Positions 1 to 10,347 of a stretch of DNA of 64,000 nucleotides are shown here, one piece after another; the stretch's first letter is position 1, and each line of letters starts with the position of its first letter. The stretch lies in NCBI GenBank assembly GCA_028819575.1, contig JAPPLB010000050.1, positions 1-64,000 on the forward strand. Reading direction: 5' to 3'. A program made the position numbers and the translations under genes. Source of the stretch: Bryobacterales bacterium (lineage in GTDB: Bacteria > Acidobacteriota > Terriglobia > Bryobacterales > UBA6623). Under the pieces are notes generated by a model. It ran no database searches, had not been told where the DNA came from, and saw nothing but the letters and a program-made list of their open reading frames with translations.

Positions 1-53
1 TTGCTCCTTCCCTTCTACCTCTTGTCCCCCTTTTTCTGTGGGACAGGCTCCTA

Positions 54-255
54 GGAGTCCGTGGTGAAACTCCGCGTAGTACCGAGAGCGTCCCGCGTAG
101 CACCGAAAAAGGCCCGCGTTGCACCGAGAGCGGCGAGGCGCCCGGCTGACAAGGCGCGACGAGGAAGCATATTGGACATATTCGATCGAGGAGCAACACA
201 GTTCAGCCGGGATGCATCGCTGCTCGAATGCAGCGAGAGCTTCACCACGGACTGC
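54..255. repeat. Inverted-repeat-bounded intergenic element with internal 21-bp tandem repeats
   Basis: Perfect 13-bp inverted repeat agtccgtggtgaa (56-68) / ttcaccacggact (241-253), imperfect to about 20 bp; three 21-nt tandem units cgcgtagYaccgaRaRsGYc at about 73-135. Confidence 0.6.
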
Positions 256-313
256 TAGAATCTAGCTGACCGCCCGGCGGTTCCCCGTCGCGGCGGTTAA
301 ATATCTGTGTGAG

Positions 314-1105
314 GTGAAGCCCGTGCGAAGCGTTCTGACGGCTTTACTCGCCTTCGGGTTGCCCTTGCTGTTGCCCGCGCAAGAAGGCGATGTCGAGAAC
401 CCCTACACTTCCGCCGAGGACATTGCCGCCGGGAGCCGCATATTTCGTTCCCATTGCGCCGTTTGCCATGCGATCGATGGATCAGGCGGCCAGGGATCGG
501 ACTTGACATCCGGTGAATTTCGTCATGGTTCCAGTACGGAGGCGATCTACGAGAACATCGGAGAAGGCATACCGGGAACCGAAATGCCGGCCACCTTCTT
601 TCGCGGCAAGCAATTGTGGCAGTTGGTGGCGTACGTGCGCTCGCTGAGCGAGGCCCCCCAGAGCGTAGCGGACCTCGGCGACGCCTCCAGGGGACAGTCC
701 CTGTTCGAGGGCAAGGGCGGTTGCCGCAACTGTCACCAGGTCAACGGGGAAGGAGCCCGGTCGGGACCTGAGCTGACCTACATCGGTGGGCAGCGCTCGG
801 CAGCCGATCTGAGGGCGTCTCTGCTGCGTCCCAATGAACGCGTGCTTCCCAAAGACTACACAGTGAGCGCCGCCACGAACAGCGGGCAAAAGATCAGCGG
901 CAGGCGGCTCAACGAAGACAGCTTTTCGATCCAGTTGATCGACACGAACGAAAATCTCGTCTCTTTGTCGAAGCAGGACGTTTCCGACTTCAGCATCGAC
1001 AAGACTTCATCGATGCCGGCGATGGGCGGGATGTTCAACGAGCAGGAAATGGAAGACCTGCTGGCCTATCTTGTAACGCTGCAGCGGAAAGGGAACCTGC
1101 AATGA
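314..1105 (+). CDS. Diheme c-type cytochrome
   Basis: Signal peptide; two CXXCH motifs (CAVCH, CRNCH); overlaps start of the next gene. Confidence 0.9.
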   Translation: MKPVRSVLTALLAFGLPLLLPAQEGDVENPYTSAEDIAAGSRIFRSHCAVCHAIDGSGGQGSDLTSGEFRHGSSTEAIYENIGEGIPGTEMPATFFRGKQLWQLVAYVRSLSEAPQSVADLGDASRGQSLFEGKGGCRNCHQVNGEGARSGPELTYIGGQRSAADLRASLLRPNERVLPKDYTVSAATNSGQKISGRRLNEDSFSIQLIDTNENLVSLSKQDVSDFSIDKTSSMPAMGGMFNEQEMEDLLAYLVTLQRKGNLQ

Positions 1106-2712
1106 AAACGATTCGGATGGCGCTTGTTTCGGTGCTCGGCGCATCGCTTCTTGCCGCTCAGGTGACCTATGAACGCATCGTCGACGCCGACAACGAACCT
1201 GGCAACTGGCTGACCTATTCGCGCTCCTACGACAGTCAACACTACAGCCCGCTCGATCAGATCGACAAGAGCAATGTCAACGACCTGGAGTTGAAATGGG
1301 TGTTTCAGGCAGACGAGACGACGAAGTTCCAATCGACACCGTTGGTCGTAGACGGCGTTATTTACGTCACCCACTCGCCGAACGACATTGCCGCCATTGA
1401 CGCTGCTACCGGACGTGTGTTCTGGCGATATCGCCACACGATTCCTGAAGGCATCAGTGTTTGCTGCGGGCTGGTCAACCGCGGGCTCGCCATTCTGGGA
1501 GACAGCCTTTTCATGGCGACCATCGACGGGCGCTTGATGTCTTTCGACGCCAAGACCGGCTCGATTCGCTGGGATGTGAAGATCGTCGACAACAAGGACG
1601 GCTACGCACTCACGGTTTCGCCGTTGGTCGTTAAGGACAAGGTGGTCATCGGCACCGCCGGGGGCGAATACGGCATTCGTGGCTTCGTAGACGCCTACGA
1701 TGCGAAGACGGGCAAGCATGCCTGGCGCTTCTGGACGATCCCCGGGCCGGGAGAGCCGTATCACGAGACATGGGAAGGCGATTCCTGGAAACGCGGCGGG
1801 GGTTCCGTCTGGGTGACCGGCTCCTATGATCCCGAACTCAATCTGATGTATTGGGGCACCGGCAATCCCGCCCCCGATTGGAATGCCGATGTCCGGCCCG
1901 GCGACAACCTCTACACCGACTCGGTCATTGCTCTCAACCCCGATACCGGCAAACTCGAATGGCACTTCCAGTTCACGCCGCACGACTGGTGGGACTGGGA
2001 TTCGGTGCAGATCCCCGTGCTCGTCGACATGGAGTTCAAGGGCGAGCAGCGCAAGGTCATCCTATGGGGCAATCGCAACGCCTTCTTCTACGTGCTCGAC
2101 CGGGCAACGGGTGAATTCCTTCTCGGCAAGCCCTTCGCCTATCAGACCTGGGCGGTCGGCCTGGACGAATCCGGACGGCCGATCGTTCGCGACGGCATGC
2201 AACCCACCCCCGAAGGCACGAAAGTCTACCCCAGCGTTCAGGGCGCGACGAACTGGTACGCTCCCACCTGGCACCCGCGGACGAAACTGTTCTACTTGTC
2301 TGTCTGGGACCGCTATCCCAGCATCTATCACAAAGGCGATGCCACCTATGTTCGCGGGACGCGTTATCCGGGCAGTTTCCCCGAGGGGATCTATCCCGAT
2401 ATCGTCAAGGATGAGGAGATCGGCTTCGGCGCCATCCGCGCCATCGAACCCGCCACCGGGGAGCGCAAATGGGAGTTCAGGCTGACCGGCGTTTCCGAAA
2501 GCGGCTTGCTCTCGACCGCCGGTGACTTGATCTTCTCCGGCAGCAAGGAAGGTCACTTCCTGGCCGTGGATGTGGACGAAGGCAAGTTGCAGTGGCGTAT
2601 CAGCCTTGGCAGCCGCATGGCCAACTCGCCGATCACCTACCTGGCCGGCGGCAAGCAATTGATCTCCGTCGCTTCGGGCTTCGGCCTCTTCACGTTCGGA
2701 CTCCGCGAGTAG
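1102..2712 (+). CDS. PQQ-dependent alcohol/glucose-type dehydrogenase
   Basis: Quinoprotein beta-propeller repeats (WRYRHTIPEG, GTGNPAPDWN, TPHDWWDWD); adjacent cytochrome c. Confidence 0.9.
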   Translation: MKTIRMALVSVLGASLLAAQVTYERIVDADNEPGNWLTYSRSYDSQHYSPLDQIDKSNVNDLELKWVFQADETTKFQSTPLVVDGVIYVTHSPNDIAAIDAATGRVFWRYRHTIPEGISVCCGLVNRGLAILGDSLFMATIDGRLMSFDAKTGSIRWDVKIVDNKDGYALTVSPLVVKDKVVIGTAGGEYGIRGFVDAYDAKTGKHAWRFWTIPGPGEPYHETWEGDSWKRGGGSVWVTGSYDPELNLMYWGTGNPAPDWNADVRPGDNLYTDSVIALNPDTGKLEWHFQFTPHDWWDWDSVQIPVLVDMEFKGEQRKVILWGNRNAFFYVLDRATGEFLLGKPFAYQTWAVGLDESGRPIVRDGMQPTPEGTKVYPSVQGATNWYAPTWHPRTKLFYLSVWDRYPSIYHKGDATYVRGTRYPGSFPEGIYPDIVKDEEIGFGAIRAIEPATGERKWEFRLTGVSESGLLSTAGDLIFSGSKEGHFLAVDVDEGKLQWRISLGSRMANSPITYLAGGKQLISVASGFGLFTFGLRE

Positions 2713-2794
2713 GGAGTTCGGAAATCGTTCAGAAACCTCGATCGAGCGGTCCGGGAACGACTCGGGCCGTGGAACCACCCGGGAGAACCTGCTG

Positions 2795-3952
2795 TTGAAA
2801 ATCACTGACCTCAAAGTCCTTCACACGCAAGGCGGACATGCCAACTGGATCTTCGTCCAGCTCTTCACCGATCAGGGAATCATCGGCGTCGGCGAGTCGA
2901 CCATCGAACGCCACCAACTGCCGGTCATCAAGACCCTGGAGTCGTTCAAGGACTTCCTGGTCGGGAAAAATCCGTTCGAGATCGAGGCTATTTGGAACGC
3001 TCTGTACAAGCAGACCTTCTGGGAGGGGCAGCTCGTGGTGCTGACGGCGCTTTCCGGCGTCGAACAAGCTCTTTGGGACATTAAAGGTAAAGCTTTAGGA
3101 GTTCCCGTTTATGAGCTGCTCGGCGGCAAGTTGCGCGACGAGATTCGCGCCTACGCCAATGCCTGGGCATTCGAGGGTGTTATCACCGAACCGAGTGTGA
3201 AGGATACCGCCGACTTGATTGCCCGGAAAGCGGTGGACACGGTGGCTGCCGGCTTCACCGCACTCAAATGGGACCCCTTTCGCGAGGGCGGTCAAGTCAT
3301 TCCGAAAGCGGAAGAGAAATACGCCATTGAAACCGTGAAGGCCGTGCGCGAAGCCGTCGGACCCGATGTCGATCTGCTCATCGAGTGTCACGGCCGTTTC
3401 AACATGTGGAGCGCCATCCGCATGGCTCATAAGCTGGAGCCGTTCGACCCGTTCTTCTATGAAGAGCCGATCCCTCCCGACAACATCGATGCGCTGGCCG
3501 AGGTGCAGCGGTCGATCAACATCCCCGTGGCGACCGGCGAACGCCTCTATACGCGCTGGCACTTCCGTCCGCTCTTCGAGAAGCAGGCGGCGCGTATCAT
3601 TCAGCCCGATGTTTGCCACGCCGGCGGGATTCTCGAGTTGAAGAAGATCGCCGCGATGGCCGAATCGTACTATGTCTCGATTCAGCCGCACAATTCCAAC
3701 GGGCCGCTCTGCGTGCTGGCGAGCCTGCAAGTCGACGCCTGCGTGCCGAACGTCATTATTCAGGAGCTTTTCTACCCCTATCTCGAGCACTACAACGAGA
3801 TTCTCACCCAACCGATCGAGTATGCCGACGGGTTCCTCAAGATGCCGAAAGGCCCGGGGCTTGGGGCCGATCTCGACGAAGAGGCCATCCGGAAACGCCC
3901 GCCGGTTGACCTGCCCCACGAGGCCGGATGGATGGGCAAGTACTGGTTCTGA
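2795..3952 (+). CDS. Mandelate racemase/enolase superfamily (galactonate dehydratase-like)
   Basis: Full-length enolase-superfamily ORF with LLIECHGRFN, FYEEPIPPDN and TGERLYTRW motifs; TTG start. Confidence 0.9.
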   Translation: MKITDLKVLHTQGGHANWIFVQLFTDQGIIGVGESTIERHQLPVIKTLESFKDFLVGKNPFEIEAIWNALYKQTFWEGQLVVLTALSGVEQALWDIKGKALGVPVYELLGGKLRDEIRAYANAWAFEGVITEPSVKDTADLIARKAVDTVAAGFTALKWDPFREGGQVIPKAEEKYAIETVKAVREAVGPDVDLLIECHGRFNMWSAIRMAHKLEPFDPFFYEEPIPPDNIDALAEVQRSINIPVATGERLYTRWHFRPLFEKQAARIIQPDVCHAGGILELKKIAAMAESYYVSIQPHNSNGPLCVLASLQVDACVPNVIIQELFYPYLEHYNEILTQPIEYADGFLKMPKGPGLGADLDEEAIRKRPPVDLPHEAGWMGKYWF

Positions 3953-4081
3953 GACGGCCGGGTGAGGGCGCCGCGCATATCGATCGGACGCCCGTCAAGA
4001 TGGGCGGCCTGGGACATCTGGCCGACGGGACGATTCGGAGGCAGGACTTGAGGTTTCGGCTACATCCTAGCCGCCGCTCTC

Positions 4082-4558
4082 TCATTCCTCCACGCGCTCG
4101 ATCCGAAGCGCTTGCGTTCCCTGGGTTCGGATACGGCCGCAGGCTTGGGCAAAGTCGACCCAGTCGTACTTCCAGTCTCCGGGAATGCGCGCGAACAGGT
4201 TCCCGAAGCTGGGCACGCCTTCGGCTCCACGCAAGGTGACGCCGCGGCCGAAGGCCAGCAGGATCTCGGCTACAGGCCGGCCGTCGCTGGTGACCGGCGA
4301 TCCAGAGTCCGCCCAGTAGAGAATCTCTCCAGGCAACGGAAGTTGTGTCCGTTTTTCTTCCGGCGCAAGCTGATACTTGTCGAGCAGCACGAACGCCTCC
4401 ATCCCCGAGTAGCGCCCGTGGATGAGGTCATGCTGGACGGGCAGCATGTCCCAGACAAGCCGGCACGTGCGGGGAGCCTCGTCATCGAGCAGTTCGGCCA
4501 CGACCGATTCACCCGTTTCAACAAAGGTCAAACGTATATGGCGTCTTGACGATGGCAT
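4082..4558 (-). CDS. DUF3830-type (cyclophilin-like fold) protein
   Basis: 158 aa; resembles small DUF3830 proteins found next to sugar/amino-acid catabolic genes. Confidence 0.6.
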   Translation of the reverse strand: MPSSRRHIRLTFVETGESVVAELLDDEAPRTCRLVWDMLPVQHDLIHGRYSGMEAFVLLDKYQLAPEEKRTQLPLPGEILYWADSGSPVTSDGRPVAEILLAFGRGVTLRGAEGVPSFGNLFARIPGDWKYDWVDFAQACGRIRTQGTQALRIERVEE

Positions 4559-4922
4559 GAAGTTCTCCTTCCCCTCCTGGAGCTGGAATTGCCGAAGACG
4601 GCTATTCAGAATTCAATTGTAGGCTCTCCCGCCATATCGAGCCTCGCAAATTCGCTTTGCGGAACTGTGAGTCCACACCGCATCTTCGAGCGTCTCGTCG
4701 GAGGCGATGTTCTGGAAATCCGATCTTCCTGCCCTCGATTCCGGTTACCCTTTACTCGTTCAACTCCATCGTCCCCCAAGGAGCGGTCATCGGTAACTGC
4801 CTCGCGTTCATGTAATCGGCTGCCGTATCGGAAACATCTTCCCAATCCGCCTCTGCATGTTCACACCTGCCAACGGGCGAGCACCTCCTCCGATCAGCGT
4901 TCCAAGCTACAATCGTCTCGCT

Positions 4923-5621
4923 ATGGCCGTTGAATGGAAATCAGACGAGGAACTCTTCGAGATCGCCAGGCGCGAACTGTTTACGGCCGTGGTCGGCGAC
5001 GCCATGGACAAGCTGGGGCTCGTCCATCAGTTCCTGCCGCCGCAGGTTCGTCCCCTCGAACCGTCGATGCGAGCCATCGGCCGGGCGATGCCTCTTCTGG
5101 GCGCGGACTGCGTCGAGACGCCGCCCGAAGTCGAGCGGAACAGCAAAGTCCTCGAACAGCCCTTCGGCCTGATGCTGCGGGCGCTCGACGACCTCAAGCC
5201 CAACGAGATCTATTTCCCGGCCGGCGGGTCGCCCCGCTATGCGCTGTGGGGCGAGCTCATGGCGACGCGCGCGATGAAGCTGGGCGCCGCCGGAGCAGTG
5301 ATGAACGGATACTCGCGAGATACACCGGGCATCCTGGAACTGAAGTTCCCGACCTTTTCGTGGGGACCCTACGCGCAAGACTTCGCGGCTCGCGCCAAGG
5401 TGGTCGATTTCCGCTGTCCGATCGAGGTCGAGAGTGTCCGTGTCGATCCGGGCGACATCGTCTTTGGCGACATCGACGGCGTTTGCGTGATCCCTCGTGC
5501 ATCCGAAGAGGAAGTCTTCACGAAAGCGCTCGAGAAGGCTCGGGGCGAGAAACTCGTCGGCAAGGCGATCGAGGGCGGCATGTCGGCCACCGAAGCCTTC
5601 CGAAAGTTCGGGATCATGTAG
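4923..5621 (+). CDS. RraA family protein (HMG/CHA aldolase-like)
   Basis: DAMDKLG and GDIVFGDIDGVCVIPR motifs; start chosen at MAVEWKSDEELF. Confidence 0.85.
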   Translation: MAVEWKSDEELFEIARRELFTAVVGDAMDKLGLVHQFLPPQVRPLEPSMRAIGRAMPLLGADCVETPPEVERNSKVLEQPFGLMLRALDDLKPNEIYFPAGGSPRYALWGELMATRAMKLGAAGAVMNGYSRDTPGILELKFPTFSWGPYAQDFAARAKVVDFRCPIEVESVRVDPGDIVFGDIDGVCVIPRASEEEVFTKALEKARGEKLVGKAIEGGMSATEAFRKFGIM

Positions 5622-5743
5622 AGCCCCCTTTGCCCCTCACTTGGGGCCGGCCCTCCTTTCCGTCCCACTTGTCGGCGCAATGTGACAAGCTCTCCTGGTA
5701 AGCCAGGTAGATGGCAAGAAAATTTCCCTTTCGGAAAAAAGGT

Positions 5744-5766
5744 ACTGAAGCTCTTCAGTCTTTTTT
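5744..5766 (+). terminator. Rho-independent terminator
   Basis: actgaag-ct-cttcagt stem followed by ctttttt. Confidence 0.6.
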
Positions 5767-5800
5767 GCCTTCCTGTCCTGCATAACATGACGACCCCGTC

Positions 5801-5880
5801 GCCCTCCGGTTCGTTCCTCTGTGGCGAACGCAATATGAACCCATGCCGAGAAAGGGGAACGTTCTATATTGCGTTGACAC
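5801..5880 (+). repeat. Intergenic repeat upstream of selA-like paralog 1
   Basis: Contains aacgcaatat (5827-5836) / atattgcgtt (5866-5875); closely similar to 59371-59476. Confidence 0.6.
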
Positions 5881-5970
5881 TCTCTCTGCCGCCCTTTGCG
5901 TCTGTCCGAGGAAACCGGTAGGCTGAGAGCCACTCGTTCCACTCGCTTTTCTTTCCCCAGGAGGAATCCC

Positions 5971-7617
5971 ATGTCGATTCTCAAAGCTCTCCGACGCACG
6001 AAATCCAGCGGCCTCAGCCGCCGCGAACTTTTCCGCAACGGCGGCCTGTTGGCTGCCGCCGGCCTCGCACCTGCTGCCGTTTCCTCCGCTGCCGCCGCGC
6101 CCTCGATGAGCTTCGGGTCGGACATGTATCAGTCCATCGGCGTTCGTCCGGTCATCAACGCCAAGGGGACGTTCACGGTGATGAGCGGCTCGCTGATGTT
6201 GCCCGAATGCCGTCAGGCCATGCAGGAGGCATCGCAGAACTTCGTCCAATTGGACGAGCTGATGGCAGGCATCGGCAAGCGCATCGCCGAGATCACCGGC
6301 GCGGAATCCGCCATCGTCTCTTCGGGCTGCGCCGCGGCTCTCGTGCATGCCACCTCCGCCTGCATCGCGGGCGGCAACCCCGAGCGCATTGCCCGGCTGC
6401 CCGATCTGGAAGGCCTGAAGAGCGAAATCATCGCTCCCTCCTGGTCGCGCAACACCTACGACCAGGCTGTCCGCATGCTGGGGATCAAGTTCATCGAAGT
6501 CGAAAACGAGCAGGAGATGCGCCGCGCCATCAGCGCCAAGACGGCGATGGTCATGGTGCTCGCTACGACTCGCGACAAGGGACCCTTCGGACTCAAGGAG
6601 ATCGCATCGGTAGCCCACGAGTACGACGTGCCGGTTCTCGTCGACGCGGCCGCGGAGGGCCTGACCATCCCGAACGTGCATCTCGAACGAGGGGCTGATC
6701 TTGTCGCCTATTCGGGCGGCAAGGCGTTGCGGGGACCGCAGAGCGCCGGCCTGCTGATCGGGCGCAAGGATCTGATCGCCGCCGCTTGGCTCAACAGCGC
6801 GCCGCATCACGCCTTCGGACGCCCGATGAAAGTCGGCAAGGAAGACGCCATGGGCATGCTGGCCGCTGTCGAGATGTGGGTCAAGCGTGACCACGAGGCC
6901 GAGTGGAAGACCTGGGAAAGCTGGCTCGCCGAGATTGCCAACAGCGTCGAGCGCGTGTCGGGAGTGACCACCGAGGTCTCCCAGCCTCGGGGCTTGTCGA
7001 ATCACTCGCCTCGCCTCAGCGTGAAGTGGGACGGAGACAGGATCGGCATTTTCGGCGACGAGGTCGAGAAGCTCCTCTTCAAAGGGGACCCCCGCATCGT
7101 GCTTGCCGGCAGCCGCGGCCGACGGCGCAGTGGCGGTGAGACGTCGGTGACGATCATGCCGTGGCAGATGCAGCCCGGTAACGCGAAAGTCATCGCCGCC
7201 GAACTGCACCGCGTGCTCTCGAAACCTCCCGAAATGGACTCGAAGGGATCGCCGAGCGGCCCCAACGTCGATGTCGCGGGCCAGTGGGAGTTGCACATCG
7301 ACTACGTGCTGGGCAGCGCCGATAACGGGCTCTTCCTCGAGCAGTCGGGCGACGACCTCCACGGAACCCACGTCGGGGAGGCCACCGCGGCCGACATCCG
7401 CGGCTGGGTGGAAGGCAACCGGGTCCACTTCATGGCTCGCCATCGCTACGAAGGTTCCGGCTTCGGCTTCACTTTTTCCGGTCATTTGAACGGAGACACC
7501 ATGGAGGGCGAGGTCGACCTTGGCGAATACACGCCCTACGGTCCCGCCAAGTGGTCCGCCAAGCGGCACGAGTACGGTCGTCCCGGACCGGTGTTTCGGC
7601 CGCAAAAAAACGTCTAG
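5971..7617 (+). CDS. Tat-exported SelA-like PLP-dependent enzyme with C-terminal beta domain (paralog 1)
   Basis: SRRELFR twin-arginine signal; AYSGGKALRGPQSAGLLIGRKDLI PLP-lysine motif; C-terminal DVAGQWELHI...LHGTHVG...VDLGEY. Confidence 0.85.
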   Translation: MSILKALRRTKSSGLSRRELFRNGGLLAAAGLAPAAVSSAAAAPSMSFGSDMYQSIGVRPVINAKGTFTVMSGSLMLPECRQAMQEASQNFVQLDELMAGIGKRIAEITGAESAIVSSGCAAALVHATSACIAGGNPERIARLPDLEGLKSEIIAPSWSRNTYDQAVRMLGIKFIEVENEQEMRRAISAKTAMVMVLATTRDKGPFGLKEIASVAHEYDVPVLVDAAAEGLTIPNVHLERGADLVAYSGGKALRGPQSAGLLIGRKDLIAAAWLNSAPHHAFGRPMKVGKEDAMGMLAAVEMWVKRDHEAEWKTWESWLAEIANSVERVSGVTTEVSQPRGLSNHSPRLSVKWDGDRIGIFGDEVEKLLFKGDPRIVLAGSRGRRRSGGETSVTIMPWQMQPGNAKVIAAELHRVLSKPPEMDSKGSPSGPNVDVAGQWELHIDYVLGSADNGLFLEQSGDDLHGTHVGEATAADIRGWVEGNRVHFMARHRYEGSGFGFTFSGHLNGDTMEGEVDLGEYTPYGPAKWSAKRHEYGRPGPVFRPQKNV

Positions 7618-7638
7618 ACCGGGGGCGGCATACCGCCG

Positions 7639-8745
7639 CTAGCGGATAGTTTCTTCGCGTACGGTCAGTGCGTCGATGTAATCGCGGTCCAACTCGTACC
7701 CGAAGCCGGCTTCATCCCGAACGGCGATCGTCCCCCCGGGGCCGACTTCGACAGGGGGATCAATGATGTCTTGCTTCCAATATCGTTTGCTCGCTGAGAC
7801 ATCACCGGGCAGCGTGAAATTGTCCAGCGTCGACAGAGCGATGTTGTGAGCCCTGCCGATCCCGCTTTCGAGCATCCCGCCGCACCATACCGGGATGCCG
7901 TGGGCTCGTGCGACGTTGTGCACCAACAGGGCCTCGGAGAAACCGCCGACCCGACCCAGCTTGATATTGATGATTCGTCCCGCATTCATCTCGATCGCCT
8001 GCTCGGCATGACGCGCCGTGCGGATGCATTCATCGAGGCAGATCGGCGTATCCAGCCGCGCCTGAAGCTGAGCGTGGTCGATGATGTCGTCGTGCGGGAG
8101 AGGCTGTTCGATCATCATCAAGTCGAACTCGTCGAGTCGCCGAAGATGCGCAGCATCACTGAGCGCATAGGCGGAGTTGGCGTCGGCCATCAGCCGGATT
8201 GTCCGAAAGGCCGCGCGCACCTGACGCACCACCTCGACATCCCAACCCGGTTTGATCTTGATCTTGATGCGCTGGTAGCCTGCCCGCACCTCGCGCTCGA
8301 TCAGCTCGAGCAACTCTTCCACCGAGTCTTGAATGCCGATCGAGACGCCGCAGTCGATTTCGGTGCGGCTACCTCCGATATGCTGCCAAAGCGGCAAGCC
8401 GAGCTTGCGGGCTTCCAGGTCCCATGCCGCCGTCTCCAGTCCGCCGCGGGCCATGTGATGACCACGGATGTGAGAACTCCTCCCGCCTACATCGGCGGCG
8501 GATGCGATGTCGATGTCGAGTATCCGCGGCGCAACGAAATCGCGCAGGATCAACCACGCCGCGTCGACCCACTCCTCGTTATAGAAGGGGCGCTCTCCGC
8601 AGGTGACCTCGCCCCATCCCACCGCCCCATCCTCTTCAACCTCGACGAGCAGGATTCGCCGCTCGGTCGTGCGGCCGAAGCTTGTCTCGAATGGATGCAC
8701 CAACGGCATCCGGATTTCACGAAGGGTGATGCGGTCGATTCTCAT
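7639..8745 (-). CDS. menC: o-succinylbenzoate synthase / N-acylamino acid racemase family
   Basis: MRIDRITLREIRMPLVHPFETSFGRTTERR; KIKIKPGWD and MADANSAYALSD motifs. Confidence 0.85.
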   Translation of the reverse strand: MRIDRITLREIRMPLVHPFETSFGRTTERRILLVEVEEDGAVGWGEVTCGERPFYNEEWVDAAWLILRDFVAPRILDIDIASAADVGGRSSHIRGHHMARGGLETAAWDLEARKLGLPLWQHIGGSRTEIDCGVSIGIQDSVEELLELIEREVRAGYQRIKIKIKPGWDVEVVRQVRAAFRTIRLMADANSAYALSDAAHLRRLDEFDLMMIEQPLPHDDIIDHAQLQARLDTPICLDECIRTARHAEQAIEMNAGRIINIKLGRVGGFSEALLVHNVARAHGIPVWCGGMLESGIGRAHNIALSTLDNFTLPGDVSASKRYWKQDIIDPPVEVGPGGTIAVRDEAGFGYELDRDYIDALTVREETIR

Positions 8746-9497
8746 GCCGGACCCAACTGAAAAGCTCCGCCCGCCTCGGTCCGTTCATAGCCGATGACCG
8801 CCTGGCCCTTCCCGAAGCAGTGCTGGAACTCCCGGCGCACCCGGTCCTGCACGGCGCGGGCGCGTTCGGGATCGTTGGCCCGCCACTCATCGATCTCTCG
8901 CGGCACGGCAATCGTCGTTTCGACTTGCCGGTCGGATGGAGCGCCTCCTGAGACCGCCGTTTCCACGCGCTTGCTCATTACCTGCCATTCGGCGACAAGG
9001 CGGTCGGTCGGCAACCCTCCGTGCAGCGGCGACGAAGTGATGCCGTATTGGTTCGGCAAGAAGCGTTTCACCACGCAGCCGAGCTTCTCGATATTGAAGC
9101 GGGCATTGCGAATCTGCAGCGGATCGAACAGCCACTCGACCAACCCCACCCTGGAGGCGATCGCTTGCTCGCGCTGTTTCAGCTTGATCATGTAGCCGAT
9201 GCCCAGGTTCTGATAGCCGTCAAGCACCCCAGTCATGTGGCTATGCCAATAGCGCGACCCATCGCGCTTCATGCCCGGCAGCGAGAAGTTGAAGCCGATC
9301 ATCTGTTCGCCGTCGTAAGCGCCCAGGATCAGCCCGCCGATGTACCTGGCCACGCTCAGAATGCGCGGCGGAACCTGGTCGACCTCGGAGAATTTCCAAA
9401 CGCCCATCTGGACGCCGAGTGTCGCGCGGAACTCTTCATGCTCGGAGAGCACGCGTACCTCGATACCATCCGCTTTCGGCCCTGGGCCTACCGCCAT
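8742..9497 (-). CDS. GNAT-family acetyltransferase
   Basis: GIEVRVLSEHEEFRATLGVQMGVWKF... IGFNFSLPG; start trimmed to MAVGPGPK. Confidence 0.7.
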   Translation of the reverse strand: MAVGPGPKADGIEVRVLSEHEEFRATLGVQMGVWKFSEVDQVPPRILSVARYIGGLILGAYDGEQMIGFNFSLPGMKRDGSRYWHSHMTGVLDGYQNLGIGYMIKLKQREQAIASRVGLVEWLFDPLQIRNARFNIEKLGCVVKRFLPNQYGITSSPLHGGLPTDRLVAEWQVMSKRVETAVSGGAPSDRQVETTIAVPREIDEWRANDPERARAVQDRVRREFQHCFGKGQAVIGYERTEAGGAFQLGPA

Positions 9498-10276
9498 AGC
9501 TGCTCCATTTCCTCGACGCCGGCTTCTTCGATCGTGAGGCCCTTGTCGCGGAGCTGCTGTTCGATGCAGCCGAAACGCTCGCGGAACTTGCGGTTGGCCC
9601 GCCGCAGAGCCAGCTCCGGATCGACGCCGGCGCGGCCCGCCATGTTCACGAGCAGGAAGAGGAGATCGCCGATCTCGTCCTCGGCGTGGTCGGGGTCCCG
9701 GCAAGCTCGCGCGTCCCGAAACTGCCGCATTTCCGCTCCGGCCTTTTCGGCAAGCTCGTCCGCCTCGCGCCACTCGAAACCGGCTCGGGCAGCCCTCTTG
9801 CTGATCTCGTGCGCTTCGAGCATGGCGGGCTGCGCCCGCGTGACGTTTGTCAGCAACCCCGCTTTCTCCCGGTCCGATGGATCGTGGTTCCCTGCCCTGG
9901 AGCGCTTTTCTTCGGCCTTGATCTCTTCCCAGCGCTGCAGGACCTCGCCCGCCGTATCGGCCGACTCGGAGCCGAATACATGAGGATGCCGCCGGATCAG
10001 CTTGTCGTTGATGTGCCCGAGTACGTCATCGATGCCGAACCAGCCATTCTCCTTGGCGATCTGAGACTGAAAGACGATTTGCAACTGGATGTCGCCGAGC
10101 TCCTCGGCCAGACCGGCCCAGTCTCTTCGCTCGATGGCGTCGATGGCTTCGTAGGTCTCTTCGATCAGGTAGCGGCGCAATGATTCCAATGTTTGCTCGC
10201 GGTCCCAAGGGCAGCCGTCAGGAGCCCGCAGTCGCTCCATCAGTTCCAGCAGCGTCTCGAAACGAGCATCAGCCAT
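9488..10276 (-). CDS. mazG: MazG nucleoside triphosphate pyrophosphohydrolase
   Basis: LRAPDGCPWDREQTLESLRRYLIEETYE signature. Confidence 0.95.
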   Translation of the reverse strand: MADARFETLLELMERLRAPDGCPWDREQTLESLRRYLIEETYEAIDAIERRDWAGLAEELGDIQLQIVFQSQIAKENGWFGIDDVLGHINDKLIRRHPHVFGSESADTAGEVLQRWEEIKAEEKRSRAGNHDPSDREKAGLLTNVTRAQPAMLEAHEISKRAARAGFEWREADELAEKAGAEMRQFRDARACRDPDHAEDEIGDLLFLLVNMAGRAGVDPELALRRANRKFRERFGCIEQQLRDKGLTIEEAGVEEMEQLWR

Positions 10277-10347
10277 GGCACAATGAGCGAACCAGTAGCA
10301 CAATGTAGCACAGCGTTTTTTCGCTTCCCGAACCAACGATTGTTGCG

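Noticed and set aside
51-258. ORFs at 51-248 (-) and 61-258 (+) as proteins
   Set aside because: Both starts arise from the inverted repeat and the tandem 21-mers; more likely non-coding.
5755-7605. 616-aa minus-strand ORF opposite selA-like paralog 1
   Set aside because: Antisense shadow of a GC-rich gene; H/R/G-rich composition with no domain logic.
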